Counted from the stretch's first letter, positions 1 to 8,248 are shown. The stretch: DNA of 34,087 nucleotides from Pseudomonadota bacterium (GCA_021819435.1 JAKARB010000023.1:1-34087), one strand, 5' to 3'. Numbers and translations: made by a program. Notes: generated by a model from the sequence alone, not told the origin.

Positions 1-108
1 ACCCCTTGAACGCGAGCCTGGCTGTTGCCGAGCCATGACACCGCACATGTCGGGCCTGCGCAGTCACCCCTCGCCCCCTGCCCGCGACACAACGTGGCAG
101 GCGGAGAA

Positions 109-148
109 GGAAGAAGGAGGTCGACGCCAGCGTCGACCTCCTTCTTCC
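109..148. repeat. Perfect 18-bp hairpin inside the nested palindrome
   Basis: GGAAGAAGGAGGTCGACG at 109-126 is exactly complementary to 131-148, with a 4-base loop CCAG. Its centre (128.5) nearly coincides with the centre (130.5) of the larger 1-260 inverted repeat. No T-run follows on either strand, so it does not look like a standard terminator. One arm contains AGAAGGAGG, which resembles a Shine-Dalgarno sequence, but no gene starts behind it. Confidence 0.8.
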
Positions 149-175
149 GCCAACCCTCGCAGCGCGCGGTGGTTC

Positions 176-196
176 GGGTCCGGTGGGTGGGGTGGG
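176..196 (+). other. G-quadruplex motif
   Basis: Four G-tracts on the + strand (176-178, 185-187, 189-192, 194-196) are separated by loops of 6, 1 and 1 bases, which fits the G3+N1-7 quadruplex rule. The motif lies between the right arm of the nested palindrome and its central hairpin. Whether it folds in the cell is unknown. Confidence 0.6.
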
Positions 197-322
197 TGTG
201 AACCGGCCCGACATGTGCGGTGTCATGGCTCGGCAACCACCTGGTCGGTGTTCAAGGGGTGACGCTTGCCAAGCTCGGTGATGCCCCGCGCAGGGCCGGA
301 TCACACCCACCCCACCCACCGG
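180..322. repeat. Second 22-bp inverted repeat overlapping the first
   Basis: Bases 180-201 are exactly complementary to 301-322 (CGGTGGGTGGGGTGGGTGTG within the left arm), a perfect 22-bp inverted repeat with a 99-bp interior. It shares the G-tract sequence of the quadruplex motif and straddles the right arm of the 1-260 palindrome, so the two structures are mutually exclusive in one strand. Bases 323-358 hold nothing further that I recognise before the aminotransferase stop codon. Confidence 0.7.
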
Positions 323-358
323 GCCATGCACAAACAGCCGCCTGCACCACCCACCCAA

Positions 359-1549
359 TCACACCGGCCCCTGACACGCAAGCGACCGCACAAAGCGCCC
401 CAACCTCTCCAGCCCCTCGACCAGGTCCTCACGCGAAGCCGCGCAAGACAGCCGCACGAACCGCCCCGCTTCGCTCACGCCGAAGTCGTTGCCCGGTGTG
501 AGCGCCACGTGTGCTTCCTGCAAGGCGCGTTCGCAAAAGCCCATTGCATCCAGCCCGGTGCCGCTCACGTCGATGTAGACGTAGAAAGCGCCATCGGGCC
601 GCACCGGCACGGGCAGGCCGATGTCCTGCAAGCCCCGCAGCACCAGCGCGCGCCGCTCGGCGAACTCCTGCTTACGTGCCTCGCACACCGCGATCGAATC
701 GGGCGTGAAGCAGGCCAGCGCCGCGAGCTGCGCCGGCGTGGGCGCACAGATGTAGTAGTTTTGCGCCAGCCGTTCCATGGCGGGCACCAGCGCTTCGGGC
801 ACCACGGCCCAACCCAGGCGCCATCCCGTCATCCCGAAGTACTTCGAGAAGCTGTTGATGACGCAGGCGCCCGGGTCAGCGGCCAGCACCGTGGGCATGG
901 GCGAGCCATCGGGCTGTGCGTCGCTCAGGTTCAGGTAGATCTCGTCAACGATGCGCCAGGCCCCATGCACCTTGGCCCAATCGCAGATGGCCGCGAGCTC
1001 GGCGGGCGGCACCGAGGTGCCGGTGGGGTTCGAGGGCGTGGCGATCATCAGGCCTTTGGTGCGGGCGGACGCCTGCCGCCGCACCGCCGCGAGGTCGAGC
1101 TGGAAACGCGTCGATGCGTCGGTGGGCACCAGCCGCACGTCGGCGCCGAATGCGCTGAGGAACTGTCGGTTGCAGGGGTAGGACGGGTCGCCCACCAGCA
1201 CCTCGTCGCCCGGGTCGACCAGGGCGGCCGTCACCAGCAGCAGCGCGGCCGAGGCCCCGGCGGTGACCACCACGCGCTCGGGTGACAGCGCCACGCCATG
1301 CGCCTGCCGATAAAAGCCGGCGATGGCTTCGCGCAAGGCGGGCAGGCCCAGCGCGGGGGTGTAGGGCAGGGCCGCTTCGCCAGCCGCCTTTTGCAGCGCG
1401 GCCCGCACGGCCGGTGGCGCGCCGAAATCGGGCTCACCCAGGTTCAAGCGGATGACGCGGTGGCCTGCGGCTTCGAGTTCGGCGGCGCGCTTGCCGAACT
1501 CCATGGCCAGGAATGGGGCGATGGCTTGGGCGCGTTGGGAGATCTGCAT
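359..1549 (-). CDS. PLP-dependent class I/II aminotransferase
   Basis: This 396-residue protein is a fold-type I pyridoxal-phosphate aminotransferase, expected in the cytoplasm and moving an amino group between an amino acid and a 2-oxoacid. Visible marks are the N-terminal LNLGEPDFGAP, the NPTG loop (174-177), DEIY (202-205) and the PLP lysine K236 in SFSKYFGMTGWRLGW. The length fits the family. The start at MQIS was chosen because family similarity begins there; the frame stays open upstream, but that stretch looks non-coding and there is no clear Shine-Dalgarno. The gene is divergent from the AsmA-like gene, 115 bp away. The exact substrate (aspartate, alanine, aromatic or other) cannot be read from the sequence. 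Confidence 0.9.
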   Translation of the reverse strand: MQISQRAQAIAPFLAMEFGKRAAELEAAGHRVIRLNLGEPDFGAPPAVRAALQKAAGEAALPYTPALGLPALREAIAGFYRQAHGVALSPERVVVTAGASAALLLVTAALVDPGDEVLVGDPSYPCNRQFLSAFGADVRLVPTDASTRFQLDLAAVRRQASARTKGLMIATPSNPTGTSVPPAELAAICDWAKVHGAWRIVDEIYLNLSDAQPDGSPMPTVLAADPGACVINSFSKYFGMTGWRLGWAVVPEALVPAMERLAQNYYICAPTPAQLAALACFTPDSIAVCEARKQEFAERRALVLRGLQDIGLPVPVRPDGAFYVYIDVSGTGLDAMGFCERALQEAHVALTPGNDFGVSEAGRFVRLSCAASREDLVEGLERLGRFVRSLACQGPV

Positions 1550-1664
1550 GGGGCTGGGCGGGAGGTCGACGGCGCAGTGTAGTGCGACGCTGTCAGCGCT
1601 GTCCGACACCTGGCCACGCCCTTCACCGACGCCAGCCGCCCGCGCCTTCTGGTGAGATGGGTGC

Positions 1665-3839
1665 ATGAACGTCACCGCACCCCGACCCCCTGCCGACTAC
1701 GCTCCCGGCCTCGGTCGGTGGCTGCGTTGGCGGAGGGCGGGAGGCGGTGCGAACCGCCAGCAAGGGCAGCCAAACGTGCCCGAGGGCCCCCGCAGGCGTC
1801 GTCGCATCTGGGCGGTGATGGGGCTGATCATCGTGCTGGGCTTGGTGCTGGGGTTCGCATGGGGCGAACAGCGAGGCTGGCCCTGGCTGGTCAGGCCGGT
1901 CGCTCAGGTGGTCGCGCATGTCATCGAGCGCCCTGTGGAAGTGGGCGGCGGTTCCGATGCCAGGTTGCACTTGTGGGGCGGCGTGCACCTGAGTGCGCCC
2001 CAGGTCCGCATCGGCGCGCCGGATTGGGCCGTGCGCGATGGGACGCCCTGGTTGCTCAGCCTGGACGACGGTGAACTGGCTGCGGGTTATGGGGCCTTGT
2101 GGCGCATGGCCCGAGGTGGCAAGGTGGAATTGGAGCGCCTGCAGGCGCGGCGCGTTGACGCCTGGCTGATCCGCCTGCCCGATGGCCGCGCGAGCTGGCA
2201 AATGGGCCCGCCCAAGCCCGATGAAGCGCAGGCTGTGCAGCAAAACGCCGAGCCGCCATGGCGCAGCCTGACCGTGCACCAGATGGCCATGCGCCAAGGC
2301 CTGTTCATCGTGGACGATCAGGTATTTGGCTTGCAGGCCCGGGTGTCCGCCAGTGTGGTGCCGGTGGGCGGGGTGAGCGGGGCGCAAGAGGCAAGCGAGT
2401 CGAACGAGCTGAACGAGCTGAAAGGGCTGCATCGGCGCGCCCACGGGCAGCCTCAATGGCAGTGGGCCGCCCTCGCCGAAGGCAGCCACCGAGGCTTGCC
2501 CTTGCATGTGCGAGCCCGTTCCACCCAACCCTGGAACTGGGCTAGCCATGGGGAGCTCACGGTCGAGGGACTGGTCGGGCGCGCGCGCATCGGTTACCAA
2601 GGGCCTGCGCCCGAAGCGGATGGCGCGGTGGCCGGCCGCTTCAGCTTGGCGGGGCCCTCGCTCGCGGCCATCGGCGAAGCGCTGGGCGTGACGCTGCCCA
2701 CCACCGCGCCTTTCCGGATGAGCGGGGCCGTGCGGCGGCAAGGCGAGCGCACCGAGGTCACCGTCGATCAGGCGCGCATCGGCGACAGCCGCCTGTCCGG
2801 AGATTTCGTCCACGACAGGGCCACCACGCCGCCCACACTCACCGGTGTCTTGCGCGGCAGTCGCCTGGCGCTGGCCGACCTGGGGCCGGCTGTGGGGGTG
2901 CCATTGCAAGACGGCGAGCCGCGTGCCGCTTCGGCCGAGCGCGTGCTGCCAGACCGCCCGTTCAACCTCCCCAGCCTGCGCGCCATGGACGCCGACGTGC
3001 GCATCGCCATCGACCTTTTCGACACCGGCAACGAGGCCCTGCAAGACATGCGCGACCTTCGCGGCCGCATCCTGCTGCAAGGCGGGCTGCTGCGGCTGGA
3101 GCAGTTGTCGACGCGGCTGGCCAAAGGCAGCGTGCAAGGCCGCATCGAGCTGGATGCCCGCCAGCCCACCCAGGCACTGCTGGCGACAGACCTGAACGTC
3201 GATGACGTGCACCTGGAGCAATGGGCCAAGGTGTTGCAGCGGCCGGGGCGCGAGCCCCTGGCTTCCGGCGTGCTGTCTGGCCGCGTCGTGGTCAACGGCC
3301 ACGGGCGCTCCACGGCCGAACTGCTGGGCACCCTCGGTGGCCGCTTCGACCTTGCCTTGCGCCAGGGCCGGGTCTCGCACCTGGGCGTCGAGTTGGCGGG
3401 GCTCGATTTGATGGAAGGGGCCGTGCAGTTCATCAAAGGTGACGAGTCGCTGCCTATCACCTGTGCCCAGGTTCGCCTGGAGGCGCGCAACGGCGTCCTG
3501 CATCCTGCCCCCCTCATCGTCAGCACGCCCGATTCCACGCTGTGGGCCGACGGCCAGATCTCGCTCAAGGATGAGACGCTCGACTTGCGCACCCGTGTGG
3601 CGCCCAAGGACTTTACCCTCGTGGCCTTGCGCACGCCTGTGCAACTGAGCGGCCCCTGGCGCAACGTGGACGTGAAGGTGATGCACCCCGAGACCTGGAT
3701 GCGCATTCTTGGCGCGGCCGCCTTGGCCGCGGTGAACCCGCTGGCCGGCGTGCTGCCGCTCGTGGACCCGGGCCAGCGCGACGAGGCCCGGGCCGCCGAC
3801 CAGCGCTGCCGCCAGGCGATGGCGAACAAGCCCTCCTGA
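1665..3839 (+). CDS. AsmA-family envelope protein
   Basis: This 724-residue protein has a basic N-terminus, one membrane segment at about residues 48-66 and a long periplasmic part. That part opens with the AsmA-like pattern of short strands (residues about 85-130) and ends with an AsmA C-terminal-type region holding LRQGRVSHLGVELAGLDL and LWADGQISLKDETLDLRTRV. AsmA proteins are bridge-like envelope proteins linked to phospholipid transport and outer-membrane homeostasis. The glycine/arginine-rich stretch before the membrane segment is probably disordered. The gene stands alone on its strand. It is separate from the MCE operon at 4707, but both concern envelope lipids. The family call is firm; the specific role is inferred. 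Confidence 0.85.
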   Translation: MNVTAPRPPADYAPGLGRWLRWRRAGGGANRQQGQPNVPEGPRRRRRIWAVMGLIIVLGLVLGFAWGEQRGWPWLVRPVAQVVAHVIERPVEVGGGSDARLHLWGGVHLSAPQVRIGAPDWAVRDGTPWLLSLDDGELAAGYGALWRMARGGKVELERLQARRVDAWLIRLPDGRASWQMGPPKPDEAQAVQQNAEPPWRSLTVHQMAMRQGLFIVDDQVFGLQARVSASVVPVGGVSGAQEASESNELNELKGLHRRAHGQPQWQWAALAEGSHRGLPLHVRARSTQPWNWASHGELTVEGLVGRARIGYQGPAPEADGAVAGRFSLAGPSLAAIGEALGVTLPTTAPFRMSGAVRRQGERTEVTVDQARIGDSRLSGDFVHDRATTPPTLTGVLRGSRLALADLGPAVGVPLQDGEPRAASAERVLPDRPFNLPSLRAMDADVRIAIDLFDTGNEALQDMRDLRGRILLQGGLLRLEQLSTRLAKGSVQGRIELDARQPTQALLATDLNVDDVHLEQWAKVLQRPGREPLASGVLSGRVVVNGHGRSTAELLGTLGGRFDLALRQGRVSHLGVELAGLDLMEGAVQFIKGDESLPITCAQVRLEARNGVLHPAPLIVSTPDSTLWADGQISLKDETLDLRTRVAPKDFTLVALRTPVQLSGPWRNVDVKVMHPETWMRILGAAALAAVNPLAGVLPLVDPGQRDEARAADQRCRQAMANKPS

Positions 3840-3930
3840 GCCGGGAGCCAAGCCTGTCGGCGAGGGCTTTCAGGGCCTGGCGGGGCCGTGTTGGGCCGTG
3901 CAGGGCGTTGTGCTCGCGTCGGACACGGCT

Positions 3931-3949
3931 GACAAGGTTCATCCTTGTC
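3931..3949. promoter_or_regulatory. 7-bp perfect inverted repeat upstream of BON lipoprotein
   Basis: GACAAGG and CCTTGTC are separated by five bases (TTCAT). The repeat sits 84 bp before the start codon of the BON lipoprotein, in an otherwise empty 194-bp gap. It could be a protein binding site or a small leader hairpin. No T-run follows it, so it is not a standard terminator for the AsmA-like gene. Confidence 0.4.
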
Positions 3950-4033
3950 CTACGCGCGATTGCGTGGATGGACGACACGGCCCCAAGCTGCGGCGGCGCA
4001 CCATGAAGCCATCCCAACGACTGGAGGATCATC

Positions 4034-4468
4034 ATGACCCACTCCAAACAGATGAACCGCGTCGCCCTGGCGTTGCTGGTGGCCGTCGGTGCCTTGTCGG
4101 TGGCCTGTGGCAAGAAGGACGACTCCCATACCGCAGGTGAGCGCGTCGACGCCACGGTGGCCGAAGCCAAGTCCGAAGCGCAAGAGCTCAAGGCCGATGC
4201 CACCCGAGCCGGTGACGCCGCGAAGAACCGCCTGGAAGAAACCCGCGTCGCCGTCAGCGACGCCGCCATCGTGGCCGAGGTGAACGCCAAGATCGCCCAG
4301 GACAAGGAACTCCAGGCCACGAAGATTGATGTGAAGGTCAACAACGGCGCGGTCGTGCTGCAAGGCACGGCGCCTTCCGATGCGGCCGTGCTGAGGGCGG
4401 TGTCGCTGGCGCATGGCACCAGCGGCGTCACCTCGGTGACGAGCGAATTGAAGATCGTCAGTTCCTGA
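4034..4468 (+). CDS. BON-domain lipoprotein (OsmY-like)
   Basis: This 144-residue protein has a lipoprotein signal (residues 1-24, SVAC box, modified Cys25). An Ala/Glu/Lys-rich helical spacer follows at about 35-75, and a single BON domain at about 75-143 (VNAKIAQDKELQATKIDVKVNNGAVVLQGTA). BON domains are thought to bind phospholipid surfaces, and OsmY-type proteins protect the envelope under osmotic stress. A strong GGAGG lies seven bases before the ATG. A perfect inverted repeat lies 84 bp upstream and a strong terminator follows, so this is probably a single-gene transcript. OsmY itself is soluble and has two BON domains; this one has one domain and a lipid anchor. Confidence 0.87.
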   Translation: MTHSKQMNRVALALLVAVGALSVACGKKDDSHTAGERVDATVAEAKSEAQELKADATRAGDAAKNRLEETRVAVSDAAIVAEVNAKIAQDKELQATKIDVKVNNGAVVLQGTAPSDAAVLRAVSLAHGTSGVTSVTSELKIVSS

Positions 4469-4512
4469 GCGATCTGGCTTTGCCCTGCGCAGGCCCCGTG
4501 CGCGCAGGGTTT

Positions 4513-4537
4513 GGGCCAGCTTCGGCTGGCCCTTTTT
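4513..4537 (+). terminator. Rho-independent terminator with UUCG loop
   Basis: GGGCCAGC at 4513-4520, loop TTCG, GCTGGCCC at 4525-4532, then five T. A perfect 8-bp GC-rich stem with the extra-stable UUCG tetraloop lies 45 bp after the BON lipoprotein stop codon. Confidence 0.92.
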
Positions 4538-4706
4538 CATGCCTGAGTCACCGCCATGGCGCAGCCTGTAGGATGAGCGCTGGCCATTTTTGCCTGTCCG
4601 ATTTCAGCCTGACCCATGCGGATCCCATGACCTCGATCTCCATCGCACCCCGTCGCTTGCTGGCGGGCAGGCCCGACCATGAAGGCGACCGCGAAGGAGA
4701 CGCCGC

Positions 4707-5504
4707 TTGAACGCCTGGTTGCACGAGATCGGCGAGAAGGTCGAGGCACGCTGGCGCGGCTGGGCCGAGCCCCTGGGCTTCGGCGGCGCCATGCTGATCA
4801 CACTCGCGTCCATGCCCGGACACCGGCCGCTGCCTTCGATGGCGCAATGGCCTCGCTTGGCGGCGCAAGCCAGCGTGCAAGCCTTGCCCATCGTCTGGGT
4901 GGTCAACGCGCTGGTGGGCGCCATCATGGCTTTCGTTGGCGCGGTGCAATTGCAGAAGTTCGGCGCGGGCTTGTACGTGGCCGACCTGGTGGGCATCTCG
5001 GTTTGCCGCGAAATGGCGGCCCTGATCACGGCTGTGGTGATGTCAGGCCGCACGGCAGCGGCCTTCGCCGCAGAGCTCGCCACCATGCGCACCCAAGAAG
5101 AAATCGACGCCCTGCACGTGCTCGGCCTCGACCCCATGCGCGAGCTGGTCGTGCCCCGCGTGCTGGTGCTGTTGGGCATGATGCCGCTGCTCTTTTTCCA
5201 CGCCTGTGTCGCAGCCTTGCTGGGTGGGCTGATCGTGGCCTCGCTCATGCTCGACCTCAACGCCAACACCTACCTCCAGCGCCTGATGGTGGCCACTTCT
5301 TCGGTGCACCTGTGGCTGGGCCTGGCCAAGGCCATCGTCTTCGGGGCCTGGATCGCCATGGCCGGCTGCTACGCGGGCCTGCACGCGGCACGCAGCGCCG
5401 CAGGCGTGGGCGAAGCTGCCACCCGTGCGGTGGTACGCGGCATCGTGGGCGTGATCGCGCTCGATGCGGTCTTCGCCGTCATCGCCAACGCCATGGGCTG
5501 GTAG
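4707..5504 (+). CDS. MlaE/YrbE-family lipid ABC transporter permease
   Basis: This 265-residue integral inner-membrane protein is the permease of an MCE-type lipid transporter. The MlaE family signature is clear: ALVGAIMAFVGAVQLQKFGAGLYVADLVGISVCREMAALIT in the middle, then AAFAAELATMRTQEEIDALHVLGLDPMRELVVPRVL. About five hydrophobic segments follow an amphipathic N-terminal helix. The start is a TTG with GAAGGAGA eight bases upstream; the nearby ATG at 4679 is in the ATPase frame and unsupported. Some related permeases carry an N-terminal STAS domain; this one lacks it. It is the first gene of a four-gene operon and ends 8 bp before the ATPase. Confidence 0.9.
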   Translation: MNAWLHEIGEKVEARWRGWAEPLGFGGAMLITLASMPGHRPLPSMAQWPRLAAQASVQALPIVWVVNALVGAIMAFVGAVQLQKFGAGLYVADLVGISVCREMAALITAVVMSGRTAAAFAAELATMRTQEEIDALHVLGLDPMRELVVPRVLVLLGMMPLLFFHACVAALLGGLIVASLMLDLNANTYLQRLMVATSSVHLWLGLAKAIVFGAWIAMAGCYAGLHAARSAAGVGEAATRAVVRGIVGVIALDAVFAVIANAMGW

Positions 5505-5512
5505 GAGCGCGC

Positions 5513-6271
5513 ATGGCACACATCGAGGTCCGCGACCTGCGCATGCAATACGGCGATCAGCTCATCCAGGAGCACGTGAGCTTCAGCGTGCCGCCGGGCA
5601 CCATCTTCGCCGTCATGGGGGGCAGCGGCTGCGGCAAGAGCACGTTGCTGCGCCACATGGTCGGCCTGCAAGAGCCCGCCGCTGGCGATGTCCTGCTGGA
5701 CGGCCAAGGCTACTGGTGCGAGATGGACGCGAAGGACAAGCAGGCGGCTCGCCAGCGCTTCGGCATGCTGTTCCAGAGAGGCGCGCTGTGGTCCACCCTC
5801 AGCGTGGCAGACAACGTGCGCGTGCCGCTGGAGCTGCACTGGCGTGCTCGCGACGAGGCCGAGCGCGAGCAGCGCGTGCGCGATGTGCTCGAATGGGTGG
5901 GCCTGGCCGACCAGGTCGACGCCCCCGTGCACGGCCTCAGCGGCGGCCAGGTCAAGCGCGCCGGGCTGGCGCGGGCCATCGTGGCCGAGCCCGAGGTCAT
6001 CTTCCTCGATGAACCCTCGGCTGGCCTCGACCCCGTCACCTCGCTGCGCATGGACGAGCTCATCCTCTCGCTGCGCGACCGCACGGGCGCCTCGGTGGTC
6101 TTGGTCAGCCACGAGCGCGACAGCCTCTTTCGCATCGCCGACGACAGCATCTTCCTGGACGCCGAGTCGCGCCGACCGCTCGCGCAAGGTCGACCGGCCG
6201 ACATGCGGCACGACGAGGGCCTGCCCCTGGCCGTGCGCAACTTCCTGCAAAGAAAGGACGATCAGGCATGA
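5513..6271 (+). CDS. MlaF-family lipid ABC transporter ATPase
   Basis: This 252-residue cytoplasmic ATPase powers the MCE lipid transporter. All catalytic motifs are present: Walker A GGSGCGKST (36-44), Q-loop Q88, signature LSGGQ (142-146), Walker B VIFLDE (162-167) and switch histidine H200. GGSGCGKSTLLRHMVGLQEP is the form typical of MlaF. The same frame is open upstream through the permease gene, but the ATG at 5513 (GGAGC before it) gives the normal family length. Its stop overlaps the next start as ATGA, so translation is probably coupled to the MCE protein. Confidence 0.93.
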   Translation: MAHIEVRDLRMQYGDQLIQEHVSFSVPPGTIFAVMGGSGCGKSTLLRHMVGLQEPAAGDVLLDGQGYWCEMDAKDKQAARQRFGMLFQRGALWSTLSVADNVRVPLELHWRARDEAEREQRVRDVLEWVGLADQVDAPVHGLSGGQVKRAGLARAIVAEPEVIFLDEPSAGLDPVTSLRMDELILSLRDRTGASVVLVSHERDSLFRIADDSIFLDAESRRPLAQGRPADMRHDEGLPLAVRNFLQRKDDQA

Positions 6272-7245
6272 ACAAGAAGCGATCGGTGGCGCTGGGCGCC
6301 TTCGTGGTGATCGCCCTGGGCCTGGCGGTGGTGCTGATCACCGCGCTGGGCAAGGGGCGCTTCTTCGGTGGGGGCCAGACCCGCGCCGTGGTCTGGTTCG
6401 ACAAGAGCGTCAAGGGCCTGACGGTCGGGGCGCCCGTGACTTTCCGGGGTGTGCCGGTCGGGCAGGTCGAGGCCATCGGTGTGGAGCTCGATCCGCAGAG
6501 CCTGCAATCGCGGCTGCCGATCACGCTGGCCGTGTCGACCGAATCGCTGTCGATCAAGGCGCGCGGCCGAGGTGCGCAGCGCGATGCCTTGAAGGCGCTG
6601 ATCGATCGCGGCCTGGTCGCGCAGATGGTGACGCAAAGCCTGGTCACTGGGCAGGCCATGATCGACCTCAGCATCGGCGCGCCGCCTGCGACGCCGGTGG
6701 CACAGGCGCCCGATGGCCCGCTGGTCATTCCGCACGTGGGCGGCAATTTCGACCGCTTGCTCGAACAGGTTTCCGAGCTGCCTTTGAAGGACACCGTGGC
6801 CGAGGTGCGCGCGACCATGCAGAGTGTTCGCCAGCTCGCCGACGAGGCGCGCACCAGCGTCGTCAGCGTGCGTGGTGAAGTCAGCCGTGCCACGGGCCAG
6901 GCCACGCAGACCATGCAGCGCGCCGGCAACGACTTCCACGAGGTGTCGATGCAGACCGGTGCCACCTTGCGCTCGCTGCAAGGCCTGGCCGACAGCGGCC
7001 AGCGCCTGATGCTCGACGTGCAGCCCCGCGTGGTGGGCGCCGTCGACGCGCTGCACGGCGCGGCCAACGATGTGCGAACCGGCATGGGTGAGCTCTCGGC
7101 CTGGGTGGCGCCCGGCTCGCCGGCCCGCACTGACCTCGACGGGGCGCTGCGCGACCTGGCCCGCTCGGCGCGCAGCTTCTCCGCGCTGGTCGAAGACATC
7201 GAAGAACAACCCAATGTCCTCATCTTCGGGAGAACGCATGAGTGA
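6268..7245 (+). CDS. MCE-domain protein (MlaD/PqiB-like lipid shuttle)
   Basis: This 325-residue protein has an N-terminal inner-membrane anchor (about 9-27) and one MCE domain (about 38-120: TRAVVWFDKSVKGLTVGAPV, FRGVPVGQVEAIGVEL). A long helical region with heptad-like spacing (about 170-320) follows. MCE proteins form hexameric rings or tubes that pass lipids across the periplasm. At 325 residues it is much longer than MlaD (about 180) but has only one MCE domain, unlike PqiB with three. The helical tail may form a needle as in PqiB. The start overlaps the ATPase stop by four bases, and the gene overlaps the lipoprotein gene by eight. Confidence 0.9.
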   Translation: MNKKRSVALGAFVVIALGLAVVLITALGKGRFFGGGQTRAVVWFDKSVKGLTVGAPVTFRGVPVGQVEAIGVELDPQSLQSRLPITLAVSTESLSIKARGRGAQRDALKALIDRGLVAQMVTQSLVTGQAMIDLSIGAPPATPVAQAPDGPLVIPHVGGNFDRLLEQVSELPLKDTVAEVRATMQSVRQLADEARTSVVSVRGEVSRATGQATQTMQRAGNDFHEVSMQTGATLRSLQGLADSGQRLMLDVQPRVVGAVDALHGAANDVRTGMGELSAWVAPGSPARTDLDGALRDLARSARSFSALVEDIEEQPNVLIFGRTHE

Positions 7246-7939
7246 AGTTGCACCCAAGGCCGTGCTCGCCACAGCGCCCACCAACGCGCGTGCCACCACA
7301 CCCACCAGGCCCCGCCGACGCACGGGTGCCTGGGCCCTGGCCGCGCTGCTGTCCATCGCCGGGTGCGCGAGCCCGCCGCCGCCGCGTGCACTGGTGATCA
7401 TCCCCTCGGCGCCTTCGGTCTCACCCGCACCCACGTCCGCACCCACGTCAGCAACCGTGACCGCCCCGGCCGCGCCAACCGCCACGGCAACCGGCATCGC
7501 CCTGTCCCCGCTGCGCCTGCCCGAGCACTGGCAGCGCCGCCAGGTCCTGCACCTGCGCAACGACACCGAACTCGTCGCCTGGCCCGACGCCATCTGGGCC
7601 GAACGCGTCGAGACGGGCATGACCCGGCGCTTCTCGCAGGCCCTGCGCCAACGCGCGCCCGAACTCGGCTGGTGGACGGGCGACGACGCCCTCAGCCCGC
7701 GCAGGCTGCTCGTCGAGGTGCAACAGCTCGACGTGCACGCCGGGCGCGGCGAGGTGGTCGCCACGCTCAGCTGGCGCCTGATTGACCGCCAGGGCCGCGT
7801 GCTCGACGGCGGCAACCTGAGCGACCGCCTGCAAGCCCCCATCGGCGACGCCCAGCAAGAGGCCGAGGCCCTCGCGAAGTGGCTCGACGCCCAGGCCGAG
7901 GTGCTCGCCACCCGGGTGCGAAGCCAGCTCCCGCGCTGA
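7238..7939 (+). CDS. PqiC-like ABC-type transport auxiliary lipoprotein
   Basis: This 233-residue protein starts with about 30 Arg/Thr/Pro-rich residues, then a hydrophobic signal segment and lipobox ending at Cys43 (LLSIAGC). A Ser/Ala/Pro/Thr linker of about 50 residues precedes a globular part with [28 protein letters not shown], typical of the PqiC/ABC-auxiliary lipoprotein family. Such proteins sit at the outer membrane and dock the MCE needle. The ATG overlaps the MCE gene stop by eight bases. The extension before the signal segment is unusually long. No in-frame ATG lies downstream before the lipobox, so an alternative GTG start at about 7262 is possible. Confidence 0.85.
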   Translation: MSEVAPKAVLATAPTNARATTPTRPRRRTGAWALAALLSIAGCASPPPPRALVIIPSAPSVSPAPTSAPTSATVTAPAAPTATATGIALSPLRLPEHWQRRQVLHLRNDTELVAWPDAIWAERVETGMTRRFSQALRQRAPELGWWTGDDALSPRRLLVEVQQLDVHAGRGEVVATLSWRLIDRQGRVLDGGNLSDRLQAPIGDAQQEAEALAKWLDAQAEVLATRVRSQLPR

Positions 7940-8037
7940 TTCGGGGTGTTCTCCTACAGCGAGGCTGGCGCTCGGCTGACGCCACCCCGCCCCGCTTGGC
8001 GCGACAGTGGAGTCATCGCTTCGCCAAGGAGAACGTC

Positions 8038-8214
8038 ATGCTCAAGTGGGCCCTCATCTTCGCCGTCATCGCGGCGATCGCCGGGATGCTCGGTTTCAGC
8101 GGCATCGCGGCTGGCGCGGCCGGCATCGCCAAGGTGCTGTTCGTGCTCTTCCTGATCGCCTTCCTGGTGGTCATCGGCCTCATCGCATTCGGCGTCAACA
8201 CCTTGCGCAAGTGA
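8038..8214 (+). CDS. DUF1328 small membrane protein (YtjA-like)
   Basis: This 58-residue protein is almost entirely two hydrophobic segments (about 2-28 and 32-54) with a glycine-rich turn ([14 protein letters not shown]), the hallmark of DUF1328. The family is common in Proteobacteria and has no defined function, although members often sit beside stress genes. The ATG has AAGGAG seven bases upstream. A CsbD gene follows 34 bp downstream on the same strand, and the two share a terminator, so they probably form a stress-induced pair. Confidence 0.92.
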   Translation: MLKWALIFAVIAAIAGMLGFSGIAAGAAGIAKVLFVLFLIAFLVVIGLIAFGVNTLRK

Positions 8215-8248
8215 GTGTTCCACCCTTTCCCAACCAAGGAGAAATCGC

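Larger units (their letters stand above)
1..260. repeat. Long imperfect inverted repeat, MITE-like or structured RNA
   Basis: Bases 1-56 pair with the reverse complement of 205-260 without gaps at 49 of 56 positions. The inner part, 25-56 against 205-236, is a perfect 32-bp match, and the outermost 11 bases (1-11 with 250-260) also match perfectly. A second perfect hairpin at 109-148 lies almost on the same centre, so the whole stretch is a nested palindrome of about 260 bp. The region has no convincing gene. The left arm starts at the window edge, so its true outer end is unknown. It could be a non-autonomous mobile element with long terminal inverted repeats, a structured transcript or a recombination site; the sequence alone does not decide. 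Confidence 0.75.

Noticed and set aside
1623..3851. A 742-codon open frame on the - strand opposite the AsmA-like gene
   Set aside because: Shadow of the real gene. The + strand protein has a membrane anchor and AsmA motifs.
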